Positions 1-10,126 of a stretch of 64,000 bases of DNA are shown here, piece after piece. Where the stretch lies: contig CM025852.1 of NCBI GenBank assembly GCA_003952965.2, positions 11,310,836 to 11,374,835 of the forward strand. Reading direction: 5' to 3'. A program made the translations under genes and the position numbers. The notes beneath the pieces were generated by a model. It ran no database searches and was not told the origin of the DNA. It saw nothing but the letters and a program-made list of their open reading frames with translations. Source of the stretch: Morella rubra. Lineage: Eukaryota > Streptophyta > Magnoliopsida > Fagales > Myricaceae. Within the stretch, counting starts at the first letter, position 1. Each line of letters begins with the position of its first letter.

Positions 1-937
1 TTTAAACTAGTATTGATGCGATAAGTAAATAAATGCTAAATGTAAATAGTAGAGTTTAGAGAAGCAAACACGAGATTTTTAGGTGGTTCGGCAAACCCAC
101 CTACATCCACCCCTCAAGCTCCTTTACAGAGCCTTGAGGTTTTTCCACTATCTTCCAAATAGTGTACACTCTAGCTTCCAGGTGATAGAGAACCGTATAA
201 GTGCTTTCTCAGGCTCAACACTCACCATCCAAGTGATTTTCGGGCTCACCACTTACAACCAACCAAGCTTGAGATATACCCTCTCTAAGCTTTTTCTTTA
301 GTGAACAACCTCACTAAAGGAATCACCTCTTTTGGATAGGAAGATAAAGAATAAACTCTATCAAAGAATGAAAATGAAAATGGGAAGCTTTAGCTCTTTG
401 ATTTACACAACGAAAAGGATAAGAAAGTGTAATTTGTGTGAATGATATGAAAATATGGAATAAGAAGGTTTAAGATATTTCTTAAGCTATGTAAAATGAT
501 ATGTGGTCGTTCTCTTCTGTTTAGAGACATTAGGAAGGTCTATATATAGGCCACATGAGAACTAGCCGTTTCTAGCTGTTAGGGGTCGATCTGACAATTT
601 TACCATTGTACCGATCGACTGCTTCATGTACGGTCAACCGCTTCAACTAGTCGTTGCCCAACGGTCATAAAATTTGAATTTGTCAACATCATCCGCTTCA
701 TGTAGCGGTTGACTACTACAGATCATTTTCATAGACCGCTACAATTAAAAAGTTAGTTTTTGACGTTTTTGAAATTCCATTTCAAAAACCAACTTCCCAA
801 AAGTATAACTGTAAAACCCCTCTCTTATTCAATCCACTTGTTTACTATAGTTTTATATATAAGTTATAATAGTCGTGCTCCTGTGAAATATTTTTTTCCT
901 TGTGTTTGCTTTTACTAGGGTCTGGTAGGGAAGGTGC

Positions 938-1345
938 TTGCATGCCCGGGAAAAATAATTCCTGGGGGTAATTGAGTTGTAATTCCCGGGTTATTGAGTA
1001 TTGGGAGGAGTAGGAAATACCTGGGGTCACCAACTAGGACATGCCCGGGGTCACTAAGTATTAAAGTCCCGAGTGCCCGGCAAAAACTTTCCGGGGTAAA
1101 TGGAGCTAAATTCCCGGGATGACTGAGAGCAGCATGCCCGGGAGTTTTGAGACCCGAGCACTACTCGGGAGTTTTGAGATCTAGACCCGGGATATTATAG
1201 ATTACGCCCGGGGTAGCTAAGAGCTGAATGCCCGGGCTCGGGCTTAGTGGTACATGCCCGGGCATTTGAGTGCAGGCCCGGGTATATTGGAGAGCTAGCT
1301 GCCTGGGGCTTATTTTTAGTCGTGGGTTGACAGAGCCCTGTATGC
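938..1345. repeat. CCCGGG-rich degenerate minisatellite inside the gypsy-like LTR
   Basis: The motif TGCCCGGG or a one-base variant recurs roughly every 25-35 bp, each followed by an AT-containing spacer such as 'gagtt..taa'. The periods are irregular, so this is a degenerate minisatellite and not an exact array. A second block of the same motif lies at 2,137-2,335. Confidence 0.6.
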
Positions 1346-2136
1346 CCGAGTTTCCTTTTCCTGTTATCTTTTTCTTCAAACCGTGTGGTGTACATTAAAT
1401 GTATTCTTACCATATTTTATCTAAACATTTAGATGGGCTTTGTCATTGGCGCATAATTTAATGTACTGCTTATTAAGAGATACGTGAGATATGGGGAGCT
1501 TAGGTGTGCTGCTTATGAATGGGTACACTTGCTTTACAATAATTGCTAGACCTCTAGCTTAGGGTGTGTAGAGTGGCCAGGGGGAATTCACCAGTGAGTT
1601 ATGTTCGGTTTATATTGTCAGCAAAGATTTACTCGGCTAAAAACTGATAACGACATTAGGAGAGAAACTTCAGTTGACTTAAAGAAAGAGAGGGAAAGTG
1701 ACGTGAAACACCTGGTGACCAAAGAGATTGACCGAAGGATAAGAGGAAGGAAGAGACCAAAGAAAAAGGAGAAGATTACGAGAAAGTTGGGAAAAAAATG
1801 AGGTATTTTGGTCTACACTTTTCTTCCCATCAGCTTTTGTCTTTTCTTTTCCTAACATTGTGTCTTGCTATTTTTAGGTGTTTTAATCTTTCAAGAAAGC
1901 AGTACAACAATGAGCTAAGGTAAGGGTGTAGAGTTTTTAAATAAGGGTATTGGGGTTGTTCAGATTGTGCTTAAAACGTGACTTTTGTCATGAGATGGGA
2001 AAAGACAAATAACCCATTCTTGTTTATGTGTTGGATTTAAACCAAATAAAAACATGCGAAGGGCTTATAAGAGAAAGGGCCAAAAGACTTTGGGGACCAC
2101 CTGGGGCCAGATTCGACTTTTGAGAGGGTTTATATA

Positions 2137-2335
2137 TGCCCGGGTTTGTTTACAGAGGAAGATTTTGTAATGCCTTTTGTTTTTACATGCCCGGGAAGAT
2201 TTTGTTTAATGCCTAGGAAGATTTATTTTTGTTATACAGGAAGCGTTTACATGCCTGGGAAGCTTTTGTTTACATGCCCGGGAAGAGTTTTTTTTATGTT
2301 CCGGGAAGAGTTTCTTTATATGCCCAGGACGCTTT
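2137..2335. repeat. Second CCCGGG minisatellite block, about 30-bp unit
   Basis: About seven units of the form ATGCCCGGGAAGATTTTGTTT, with variants CCTGGG, CCTAGG and TTCCGGG. It is more regular than the block at 938-1,345 and in the same LTR. Confidence 0.6.
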
Positions 2336-2826
2336 TTCTTTTGGAAATAGTCAAGGGCCCTAAATCCTTGGGTTTTTCTTGCATAGCCGGTCCTTAGTAG
2401 GTTTAGAAATAAAATACATAAAAATAACCAAGTTGTATAAGTTGTTGGACTTGCCTATTACAGCGGTATTCCTATCGTTTCAGTTATGATGACTTAAATT
2501 TGATTGATCGAGTCTAACACATGAACCTCATGAAATGACAAATTAGGTCGTTTTATTGAAGATTAGACCCGACCACTTATGGATTAAGAAAAGTTACTGT
2601 GAATTTAGGTTGCTTTATTTTTCTATGACAATTGGTATATGAAATACATTGAACTTCTTTGATTACTTGATTATCAATGAGGCATATGATACATGTTGCA
2701 TCATCATGTCATGGGTCATGTCATGGGTGTGGGAAATCGAAAAACAGAATGATAGAAATGAAACCCATACCCAAAGGTGGTCCGAGACAGGGTGACGGTA
2801 CCGATCACAATAGTAGGATAGTGCAA

Positions 2827-3214
2827 GCCACCACTTAAAGGAGTGGTTGGTATCCCTGGCGTGAAACAATATACGCTTGACAGAGTCCTGGTACCGGGGC
2901 ACAGGACAGTCCCAAAGGAGAGGAGGGACGCACAACCCGGACTCTGCGGGGTTAAACAGAGAGACAGAAAGGACACCTCTGATGACCAGAAAAGAAAGGA
3001 AAGGAAGAAAAGAAAAGAAAGCCACCACTTAAAGGAGTGGTTGGTATTCCTGGCGTGAAACAATATACGCTTGACAGAGTCCTGGTGCCGGGGCACAGGA
3101 CAGTCCCAGAGGAGAGGAGGGACGCATAACCCGGACTCTGCGGGGTTAAACAGAGAGACAGAAAGGACACCTCTGATGACCAGAAAAGAAAGGAAAGGAA
3201 GAAAAGAAAAGAAA
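2827..3214. repeat. Direct tandem duplication, 194-bp unit, two copies
   Basis: Unit 1 starts GCCACCACTTAAAGG at 2,827 and unit 2 starts with the same bases at 3,021. The two units differ at only a few positions. They end in a GAAAG-rich purine tract that runs on to about 3,250. The duplication creates long but meaningless minus-strand reading frames. Confidence 0.85.
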
Positions 3215-4632
3215 GAAAGAAAAGAAAGGAAAGAAAGAAAATAAAGAAAGTAAGATAGATAGTGAAATGACCGGGAAACAGATGCATCATCCTTGCATTG
3301 CATCGATCATACATTGTTATCCTGTTTATGATTATCAATGCTTAATTCTTATTGTTTACATGCTATGATAATTGTTCATAACATGTTCCCTTTTTCCCCC
3401 CTTACTGAGTCAGTAGGACTCACCCCTTTATTTTTTTAATTTTCTTGTATGTACTGCTATGACTGCGGGCCCTGGACGTAACAGATGTTGATCTTTATGA
3501 GCAATGACCTTTTGGATGTTGACCCATACATTCTAGTGATGACGATTTGGACGTTTGTTACTGACTCGTTTGAGGTTTACGTGGGGTACGAGCCCCAATG
3601 GTACCTCAAAGAGCCTCCGACAAACCCAATTCCCTTAGTTGAGGATCTCGAGTTAGTTGATTTTAACCCGACTCTTTTGTATGAAGTCCCCCCCTCCACC
3701 GGCGCCGCCAGTAGAGAATATCGGGAAAAATAAAATTATTGACCTAACCTCCGACACTGAATCGAGGGTCGACTAGATATTAGTTGTAGTTATTGTTAGG
3801 TTTGGTTATTGTACATTCTATTGCGGTCTGTTGTTGTAGGACGAAAAGCTGTAGACAGCTTCCACTTTTGTACTTACTTTCTTTTACTGTTGTATCTTCG
3901 TGAAGGATTTTGTTCTTTATAAAATGCATTAGTGGAAAAAATTTGTATTTATATTTTTGAGATTTCCCCTTAGCTTGTTTCATCCGTAAACCACAAGCTA
4001 CCCTTAATTTTCATCTCTTTACCAGATTATTATTTTTTAAATATTTTTTATAAATCCACCTATTTAATTTATTAAGTTATTTTATTGTCCGTCTTCAATA
4101 CAGTGTGACCTATTTTTTAAATCCCTGAAACTATTATTTTCCTTCTGTAATATACTTATCTTTTCACTAAAACGTTTCCGCTAAGCTTTTTTCAAAGCCA
4201 GTTATCAGGCATTTATAGGATTAATTCGTGCCGTAATCCCCGCTTGTGTGCATTCCATTACTATAGGAGAGCCTAGGGGGTAAGTACTAGCACGAGGCGT
4301 GATAATAACCAAGGCTTGGGAGTTTATATAGGGATGATTTGAAAACATTTAAAGCACATTTTGGTTGTCAAACTTGTGATGAGAAATTTATGCACGTTTT
4401 GAAAGATATGCAAGTATGTGATTCAAATCCTTGTCAAAAGTGAAACTAAGAGTTACAAGGTTATACCTATGGTCTTGAATCTTCACTTTTCAGCTCCTTG
4501 CATCTTTTTGATCCTCAATCTTCTTATCTTTGGCTCTTTGATAAAAATTTCTTTGTCTTTGAAGATGTTCATTTGTAAACTTAATCCATTTATTGAAATC
4601 ATCAAAATATCGATTGTGAACAAAAGCCAACA

Positions 4633-4650
4633 ATCTCTCCTTTTTTGGTG
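4633..4650 (-). other. Polypurine tract of the gag-only element
   Basis: On the minus strand the bases just before the 3' LTR read CACCAAAAAAGGAGAGAT and then TGTTGG. A purine run directly upstream of the LTR is the plus-strand priming site of LTR retrotransposons. Confidence 0.7.
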
Positions 4651-5439
4651 ATGACAATAAATTGATAGTTTTGGGATGACTCCCCCTATCTTTTGCAATT
4701 GGACAATCATTTGAAACTTGAGACAAAACATTAGTAGCCAATATTCATAATCCAATTCAAAAGGAGAAAAGACAAAGAATAAAACTTAAATGGATGCATC
4801 ACCCAAAATTTATAAAAATTAAGATATGTGCATGCATTATGCATTTCCCAAACATGCATTCTACCAATATCCATCACATGATCAAAGGGAATACAAGCAT
4901 ATCGACATTAAGAAATCTCTCCCTTTGTCAATCAAAAAGTGAATGCATGGATAGAACTCAAATAATCATTTTTATTTAAGAGAACATCAAAAGAACAATT
5001 TGAGGTTTTAAATGACAATCTCATTTAAATGGTATAGAGGATGACTAGGGGACTCAAGAGTGGATAGTTGTATACCAACCTCTTAGCTACTAATGAAAAT
5101 TTAAAGGTCATTCTCAACAAAAAAAATTTAGGCTCACAAAAACTCATAAAAGTTCATAATTTTGTAAAAATGTCATTTTAGAGATGTTCTATTTTGATAA
5201 ATGCAAGAAATATGTCAAAAATAAATACATTTGCATTTAGAAGATTAACAAATAAGAAATCATCATAGAAGACAATCAACCAACAATTTAGAACATGTTC
5301 TCAATCAAGGATTTAGAAGTTACAAAGGTTTTCCCCTTAGCATTTGTCCTCAAATGTCACAAGCCTTCTTGATAGGCAAGTTTCATCAAGTACTCTTTAT
5401 TGCTCTATCCTTCTTGAATCGTACAAAGGAATCAAGAAA
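4651..5439 (-). other. AT-rich non-coding spacer between gag and the polypurine tract
   Basis: About 790 bp where pol would lie in an autonomous copia element. I saw no integrase HHCC, no reverse-transcriptase YVDD and no protease motif in any frame. Small reading frames here (4,794-4,979 plus; 4,483-4,755 minus) show no recognisable domain. Confidence 0.6.
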
Positions 5440-6841
5440 CTATTTTTGGTACCCAAGTTTCTTGGGTCCTTCGGTGTTAGCCTTGGTTCCTTTTAGAACC
5501 CATGTCTTCCTGAGAGTCTTGCTTCCAAGTTTCTTCAATGCACAATAAAAAATTAGATGCCCATCTTTGTTGCAAAAATGGCATGTTTGAGTAGGTGTAC
5601 AAAAAGACTTAGCCTTCAAAAAATAGTTCTTAAAATATTTTTGGTGAATAGAAGGCTTGTAGCCTAAGCCACTTTTGTCAAAGACACATCTTTGACTACC
5701 AAGAATCAAATCCAAAGATTTTTTTCCTTGAGTGAACTTCTCAAGGATTTTGCTTTGAGAAACTATTTTGTTGTTCAAAGCAACTTTCTCCTTTTCAAAT
5801 TCTAAAACTTTTTGTTGGAGTAAATCATTTTCAAGCTTTAGAGTATTTCTCTCATTTTCTAATAAATCAATTTCTTTTGAGATCAAAATGAATTTCTTTT
5901 TCAAGGATGTATATTTTGAACCAAGTTTTTCAAATTGACAAAGAAGTTCATCAAAGGCATTTTGAAGTTCAATATATGAAAGTTTAGGTTCATCATCCGA
6001 AGAGTATACCTCATCATCATCCTCAAATGCTATGAGGCACATGTTACCGATTTCTCCATCTTCTTCGGAGGAGGAGGAGCTTTCATTGTTAACATTCCAT
6101 GATGTTTTCTTGTATTTGAAGCTTCTTTTCTCTTTCTTTTGAGGAAGTTCTTGAACTTTCTAGTCATCAAGACTATGTCTTCCTCATCGTCATCATCATC
6201 TTTGATTATGGAAGATTTGAAAGCGATCCTCATTTTCTTCTTGCTCTCATCTTCATTTTCGAGCATTTGGATCTCATGGGTCATGAGGGATCCGAGAAGC
6301 TCTTCTAGAGGTAGCTTGGTGAGATCTTTAGCCTCTTGAATCGCGGTCACCTTTGCTTCCCAAGACTTTGGTAGTGACCTAAGGATTTTTCTCACCAAAA
6401 TTCGAGTTAGTATAAGATTTACCAAGTGCATTCAAAGCATTTATAATGTTGTAAATCTAGTATACATGTCACTAATGGATTCTTCCAGTGTCATTTTAAA
6501 TAACTCATAGTTATGGACAAACATAATTATTTTGGACTCTTTGACTTGGTTTGTCCCTTCATGAGTAATCTCTAGAGCATGCCAAATTTCCTTAGTATTT
6601 GTGCAAAAAGAGATTATATTAAACTCTCCTCTATCAAATGCATAGTATAATATATTCATAGCTCTTGCATCTACAGAGATTTTCTTTTTGTCATTTGCAT
6701 CATATTCGTTTTCGTTCTTGGGAGACTCCACTTCTCCAACCTTTTTTGTAGGCACATGAGGGCCATTCAAAATGCATAACAAAAAATTATAATCAATAGA
6801 TTGAAAATAAATTATCATCTTAGCTTTCCAATATGCATAAT

Positions 6842-8103
6842 TGTTGGCTTTTGTTCACAATTGATATTTTGATGATTTCAATAAATGGATTAAGTTTACA
6901 AAATGGACATCTTCAAAGACAAAGACATTTTTATCAAAGAGCCAAAGACAAGAAGATTGAAGATCAAGAAGATGCAAGGAGCTCAAAAGTGAAGATTCAA
7001 GACCTTAGGGTATAACTTGTAACTCTTAGTTTCACTTTTGACAAGGATTTGAATCACACTTGCATATCTTTCAAAACGTGCATAAACCGTTTTACCTCTT
7101 GTTTGAAAGATCAAAATGTTTTTTTAAATGGTTTCAAAACACCCCAATCAACTCCAAACCTTTTATATACTTATGGAAGTTAGTCCTTAAAAATTGGGTG
7201 TTTCAAAATGGTCAAAATCGTGGTTTTAAATGAACCGGATCATGTGCTTAAGTTGAAGAGGTCGACTGGCTGGTGAAGAGTCGACCGACCTTCGACTGCT
7301 TGGTGTAGCGGTTGACCGTATATGATTTGAAATAGATCCGTTGAAGTTCTGACAATGTGACCGTTGGTAACGGTAACCTGAAACGTCGACCGGTACAACG
7401 GTAAAATTCCTAACGGCTAGAAACGGCTAGTTTTCTCATGTGGCCTATATAAAGACCTTCTATTGTCTCTAAAAAGAGAGAACGACCACATATCATTTTA
7501 CATAGCTTGAGAAATATCTTAAACCTTCTTATTCTATATTTCTCATATCATTCACACAAATTACACTTTCTTATCCTTGTCATTGTGTGAATCAAAGAGA
7601 TAGAGCTTTCCATTTTTATATCTACTCTTTGAGAGAGTTTATTCTTGTATCTTCATATCCAAAGAGGTGATTCCTTTAGTGAGGTTTTTCACTAAAAAAG
7701 AAGCTTAGAGAGGGTATATCTCAAGCTTGGTTGGGTTGTGAGTGGTGAGCCCGAAAATCACTTGGGTTGTGAGTGTTGAGCCCGGGAAAGCACTTGTAAG
7801 GTTCTCTAGCACCCGAAAGCTAGAGTGTACACTATTTGGAAGATAGTGGGAAAACCTCAAGGCTCGGTAAAGGAGCTTGAGGGGTGGATGTAGGCGGGTT
7901 TGTCGAACCACCTAAAAATCACGTGTTTGCTTCTCTATCCTACTTTTTACATTTAGCACTTATTCTTTTATCGATTCTATATATACTTGTGCTAAATTAG
8001 TCTTTACTTTGCAAACACAACTTTGGGGGTTAAAAGTGAAAAAGTTTGGAAACTCAATTCACCCCCCCCCCTCTCTTGGGTTGCCTTAATCCTTGGACTT
8101 ACA
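6842..8103 (+). mobile_element. Solo LTR (1,262 bp) of the same copia-like family, inserted in gag
   Basis: It starts TGTTGGC at 6,842, ends CTTACA at 8,103, and is flanked by the 5-bp duplication ATAAT (6,837-6,841 and 8,104-8,108). It aligns over its whole length with the two LTRs of the host element but in the opposite orientation. No primer-binding site follows it. Removing it with one ATAAT copy makes the gag frame continuous across the junction. Confidence 0.92.
7446..7454 (+). promoter_or_regulatory. TATA box of the solo LTR
   Basis: TATATAAAG within the context GTGGCCTATATAAAG, about 605 bp into the LTR. The two minus-strand LTRs have TATATA at the matching place (near 540-550 and 9,396-9,405), the expected U3/R promoter position. 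Confidence 0.55.
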
Positions 8104-8221
8104 ATAATCATTTCCATAAAAAAATTGAGGTCTAAGTGTGGAAAGCCCTTCAACTTGAGTGTTGAAGCTTGAGGTTGCTATTCTAACTCAAGATTGTTAA
8201 ATCTTTTATAATGAGCACCAA

Positions 8222-8233
8222 GCTCTGATACCA
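8222..8233 (-). other. Primer-binding site for initiator tRNA-Met
   Basis: The minus strand reads TGGTATCAGAGC two bases after the LTR end TTACA. This is the standard plant copia primer-binding site, complementary to the 3' end of initiator tRNA-Met. Confidence 0.9.
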
Positions 8234-8235
8234 AT

Positions 8236-9965
8236 TGTAAGTCCAAAGATTAAGGCAACCCAAGAGCGGAGGTGAATTGGGTTTCCAAACTTTTTCGCTT
8301 TTAACCCCCAAAGTGTTTGCAAAGTAAAGACTAATTTAGCACAAGTATTTAAACTAGTATTGATGCGATAAGTAAATAAGTGCTAAATGTAAAGAGTAGA
8401 GTTTAGAAAAGCAAACACTAAATTTTTAGGTGGTTCGGCAAACCCGCCTTCATCCACCCCTCAAGCTCCTTTACCAAGCCTTGAGGTTTTCCCACTATCT
8501 TTCAAATAGTGTACACTTTAGCTTCCGGGTGCTAGAGAACCGTACAAGTGCTTTCCCAGGCTCAACACTCACAATCCAAGTGATTTTCGAACTCACCACT
8601 CACAACCCAACCAAGCTTGAGATATACCCTATCTAAACTTCTTCTTTGGTGAACAACCTCACTAAATGAATCATCTCTTTTGTATAGGAAGATAAAAGAA
8701 TAAGGAGAAAAGACATTGTTCACCCCATAAGTTTGCGTCAATTGCATTTCACTTCCCTTAACTTTAAAAACTGTGATTTACGTCTTAAGTATAAACATTT
8801 GCAATGTTCGTCCACAGTCAAAATTTCGTTATAATTGACGGAATTCGACATTAAAATGATAAAATAATCTCCAAAATAAATTATAAAAAATATTAAAAAA
8901 TTCATTAAAAATAAAAAAATGATATTAAAAAAGGTAATATTTTTTAAATAAAACTATTGAAGCTCTATTTCAGTAATTTTTATATATATTTTAATTTATT
9001 TCTCCAATATTTTTTTTTTAAAAAAATCTTTGAGAACATTTTGGTCATTTTAATGCCGAATTCGTTAAGTTTAACGGAAATTTTGACTGTGGACGAACAT
9101 TGCAAATGTTTCATACTTAGAGGACGTAAATTGCAGTTTTAAAAATTAAGGGGTCATAAATGCAATTGACACATACTTATGGGGCGAAGAATGACATTTC
9201 CCCAAAGAATAAACTCTCTCAAAGAGTGGATATGAAAGTGGAAAGCTTTATCTCTTTGATTCACATAATGACAATGATAAGAAAGTGTAATTTGTGTGAA
9301 TGATATGAGAAATATGAAATAAGAAGGTTTAAGATATTTCTCAAGCTATGTAAAATGATATGTGGTCGTTCTCTTCTGTTTAGAGACATTATGAAGGTCT
9401 ATATATAGGCCACATGAGAAAACTAGTCGTTTCTAGCCGTTAGGGGTCAGAAATTTTACCGTTGTATCGGTCGACCACTTCATGTAGCGTCGACCGCTTC
9501 AACTAGTCGTTGCCCAACGTCATAAAATTTGAATGCTGTCAAATCATCTACTTCATGTAGTAGGTTGACTGCTACAATTAAAAAGCCCCTTTTTGACTTT
9601 TTGAAATCCCATTTCAAAAACCAACTTCCCAAAAGTATAACTAAGGCTTGGGAGTTTATATAGGGATGATTTGAAAACATTTAAAGCACATTTTGGTTGT
9701 CAAATTTGTGAAGAGAAATTTATGCACGTTTTGAAAGATATGCAAGTGTGTATTCAAATCCTTGTCAAAAGTGAAACTAAGAGTTACAAGGTTGTACCCT
9801 ATGGTTTTGAATCTTCACTTTTGAGCTCCTTGCATCTTCTTGATCCTCAATCTTCTTATCTTTGGCTCTTTGATAAAAATGTCTTTGTCTTTGAAGATAT
9901 CTATTTTGTAAACTTAATCCATTTATTGAAATCATTAAAATATCGATTGTGAACAAAAGCCAACA
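8236..9965 (-). repeat. 5' LTR of the gag-only retrotransposon, carrying a MITE
   Basis: On the minus strand it starts TGTTGG at 9,965 and ends TTACA at 8,236, next to the primer-binding site. Without the 500-bp insertion and its 9-bp duplication it is about 1.22 kb, close to the 1,262-bp solo LTR. Its sequence differs at scattered sites from the left LTR, so the element is not recent. Confidence 0.9.
8704..9203. mobile_element. Mutator-type MITE, 500 bp, long terminal inverted repeats
   Basis: It is flanked by the 9-bp duplication AAAGAATAA (8,695-8,703 and 9,204-9,212). The ends are inverted repeats of roughly 190 bp, beginning GGAGAAAAGACATTG on the left and GGGGAAATGTCATTC on the right (reverse complement), with long matches such as CCCCATAAGT and TTTGCAATGTTCGTCCACAG. 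The middle is AT-rich and non-coding. Confidence 0.88.
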
Positions 9966-10126
9966 AGTTATATGGTAGCAATCATTTCGGTTATAAACAA
10001 CGTTTTGTGTCTCACCATGATCATGTAGAAATTCTATTAGACTTTGTGTTTTGAGTACATAAATACACAATTGCCCTCCCCAATGCAGAAGACAACCTAT
10101 TTCTAGATTCGTGAGTATGACAAGAT

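Larger units (their letters stand above)
810..4304. mobile_element. Long solo LTR (3,495 bp), probably Ty3/gypsy chromovirus (Tekay-like)
   Basis: The block starts TGTAAAACCCC at 810 and ends GCGTGATA at 4,304. It is flanked by a 5-bp target-site duplication ATAAC (805-809 and 4,305-4,309), and the interrupted LTR is continuous without it. The start and the CTGAGTCAGTAGGACTCACC motif near 3,404 are typical of long plant gypsy LTRs. The end reads TA where CA is expected, consistent with a point mutation. No internal domains are present, so this looks like a solo LTR left by recombination. Small reading frames inside (for example 2,716-3,303 minus) follow repeated purine tracts and resemble no protein. 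The superfamily is inferred from LTR style alone. Confidence 0.7.
1..4632 (-). repeat. 3' LTR of the gag-only retrotransposon, interrupted by a gypsy-like solo LTR
   Basis: Bases 1-809 and 4,310-4,632 align in order with 8,349-8,700 plus 9,204-9,965 of the other LTR. Once the inserted block 810-4,304 and one target-site copy (4,305-4,309) are set aside, the LTR is continuous. The boundary CCAACA at 4,627-4,632 is the reverse complement of the LTR start TGTTGG. A TATA-like stretch near 540-550 sits at the same place as in the other two family LTRs. Confidence 0.85.
5440..8181 (-). pseudogene. Retrotransposon gag polyprotein, split by a solo LTR and frameshifted
   Basis: The coding pieces are 8,181-8,109 (N-terminus), then 6,841-6,441, 6,431-6,030 and 6,042-5,440 in changing frames. 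The N-terminal part carries the copia gag signature PQFFYGNDY followed by YWKAKM. The middle is UBN2-like (SLPKSWEAKVTAIQEA, LTKLPLEELLGSL). The last piece (200 aa) has an acidic stretch, a Lys/Glu/Leu-rich coiled coil at residues 30-105 and a zinc knuckle CHFCNKDGHLIFYC (CX2CX4HX4C) near residues 149-162. Defects: the expected start codon at 8,181-8,179 reads ATA; a 1.26-kb solo LTR sits inside the YGNDY/YWK motif; frameshifts lie near 6,435, 6,400 and 6,040. Gag would form the particle that packages element RNA; this copy cannot. Confidence 0.85.
1..9965 (-). mobile_element. Gag-only copia-like LTR retrotransposon (TR-GAG type), nested, left end outside window
   Basis: The element reads right to left: LTR (9,965 to 8,236), primer-binding site (8,222-8,233), gag (8,181 to 5,440), spacer, polypurine tract (4,633-4,650), second LTR (4,632 to beyond base 1). 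The LTR begins TGTTGG and ends TTACA. No protease, integrase, reverse transcriptase or RNase H reading frame lies between gag and the polypurine tract, only about 790 bp of AT-rich spacer. This fits the published class of terminal-repeat elements with only a GAG domain, which need pol from a partner. The gag style (UBN2-type body, coiled coil, CCHC knuckle) is that of copia elements, perhaps the SIRE lineage; the lineage is inference. Base 1 matches base 8,349, so about 110 bp of the left LTR is missing. The right target-site duplicate would be the five bases at 9,966-9,970; the left one is off-window. Confidence 0.85.

Noticed and set aside
938-2335. CRISPR-like spaced repeats (TGCCCGGG)
   Set aside because: Units are irregular and degenerate, spacers are not constant in length, and the setting is a plant LTR.
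2716-3303. 195-codon minus-strand frame and its overlapping partners
   Set aside because: It arises from the 194-bp tandem duplication and purine tracts inside an LTR. It has no domain and repeats its own sequence.
5440-6042. A host zinc-knuckle/coiled-coil gene
   Set aside because: Its position between LTR, primer-binding site and gag N-terminus shows it is the C-terminal part of retrotransposon gag.
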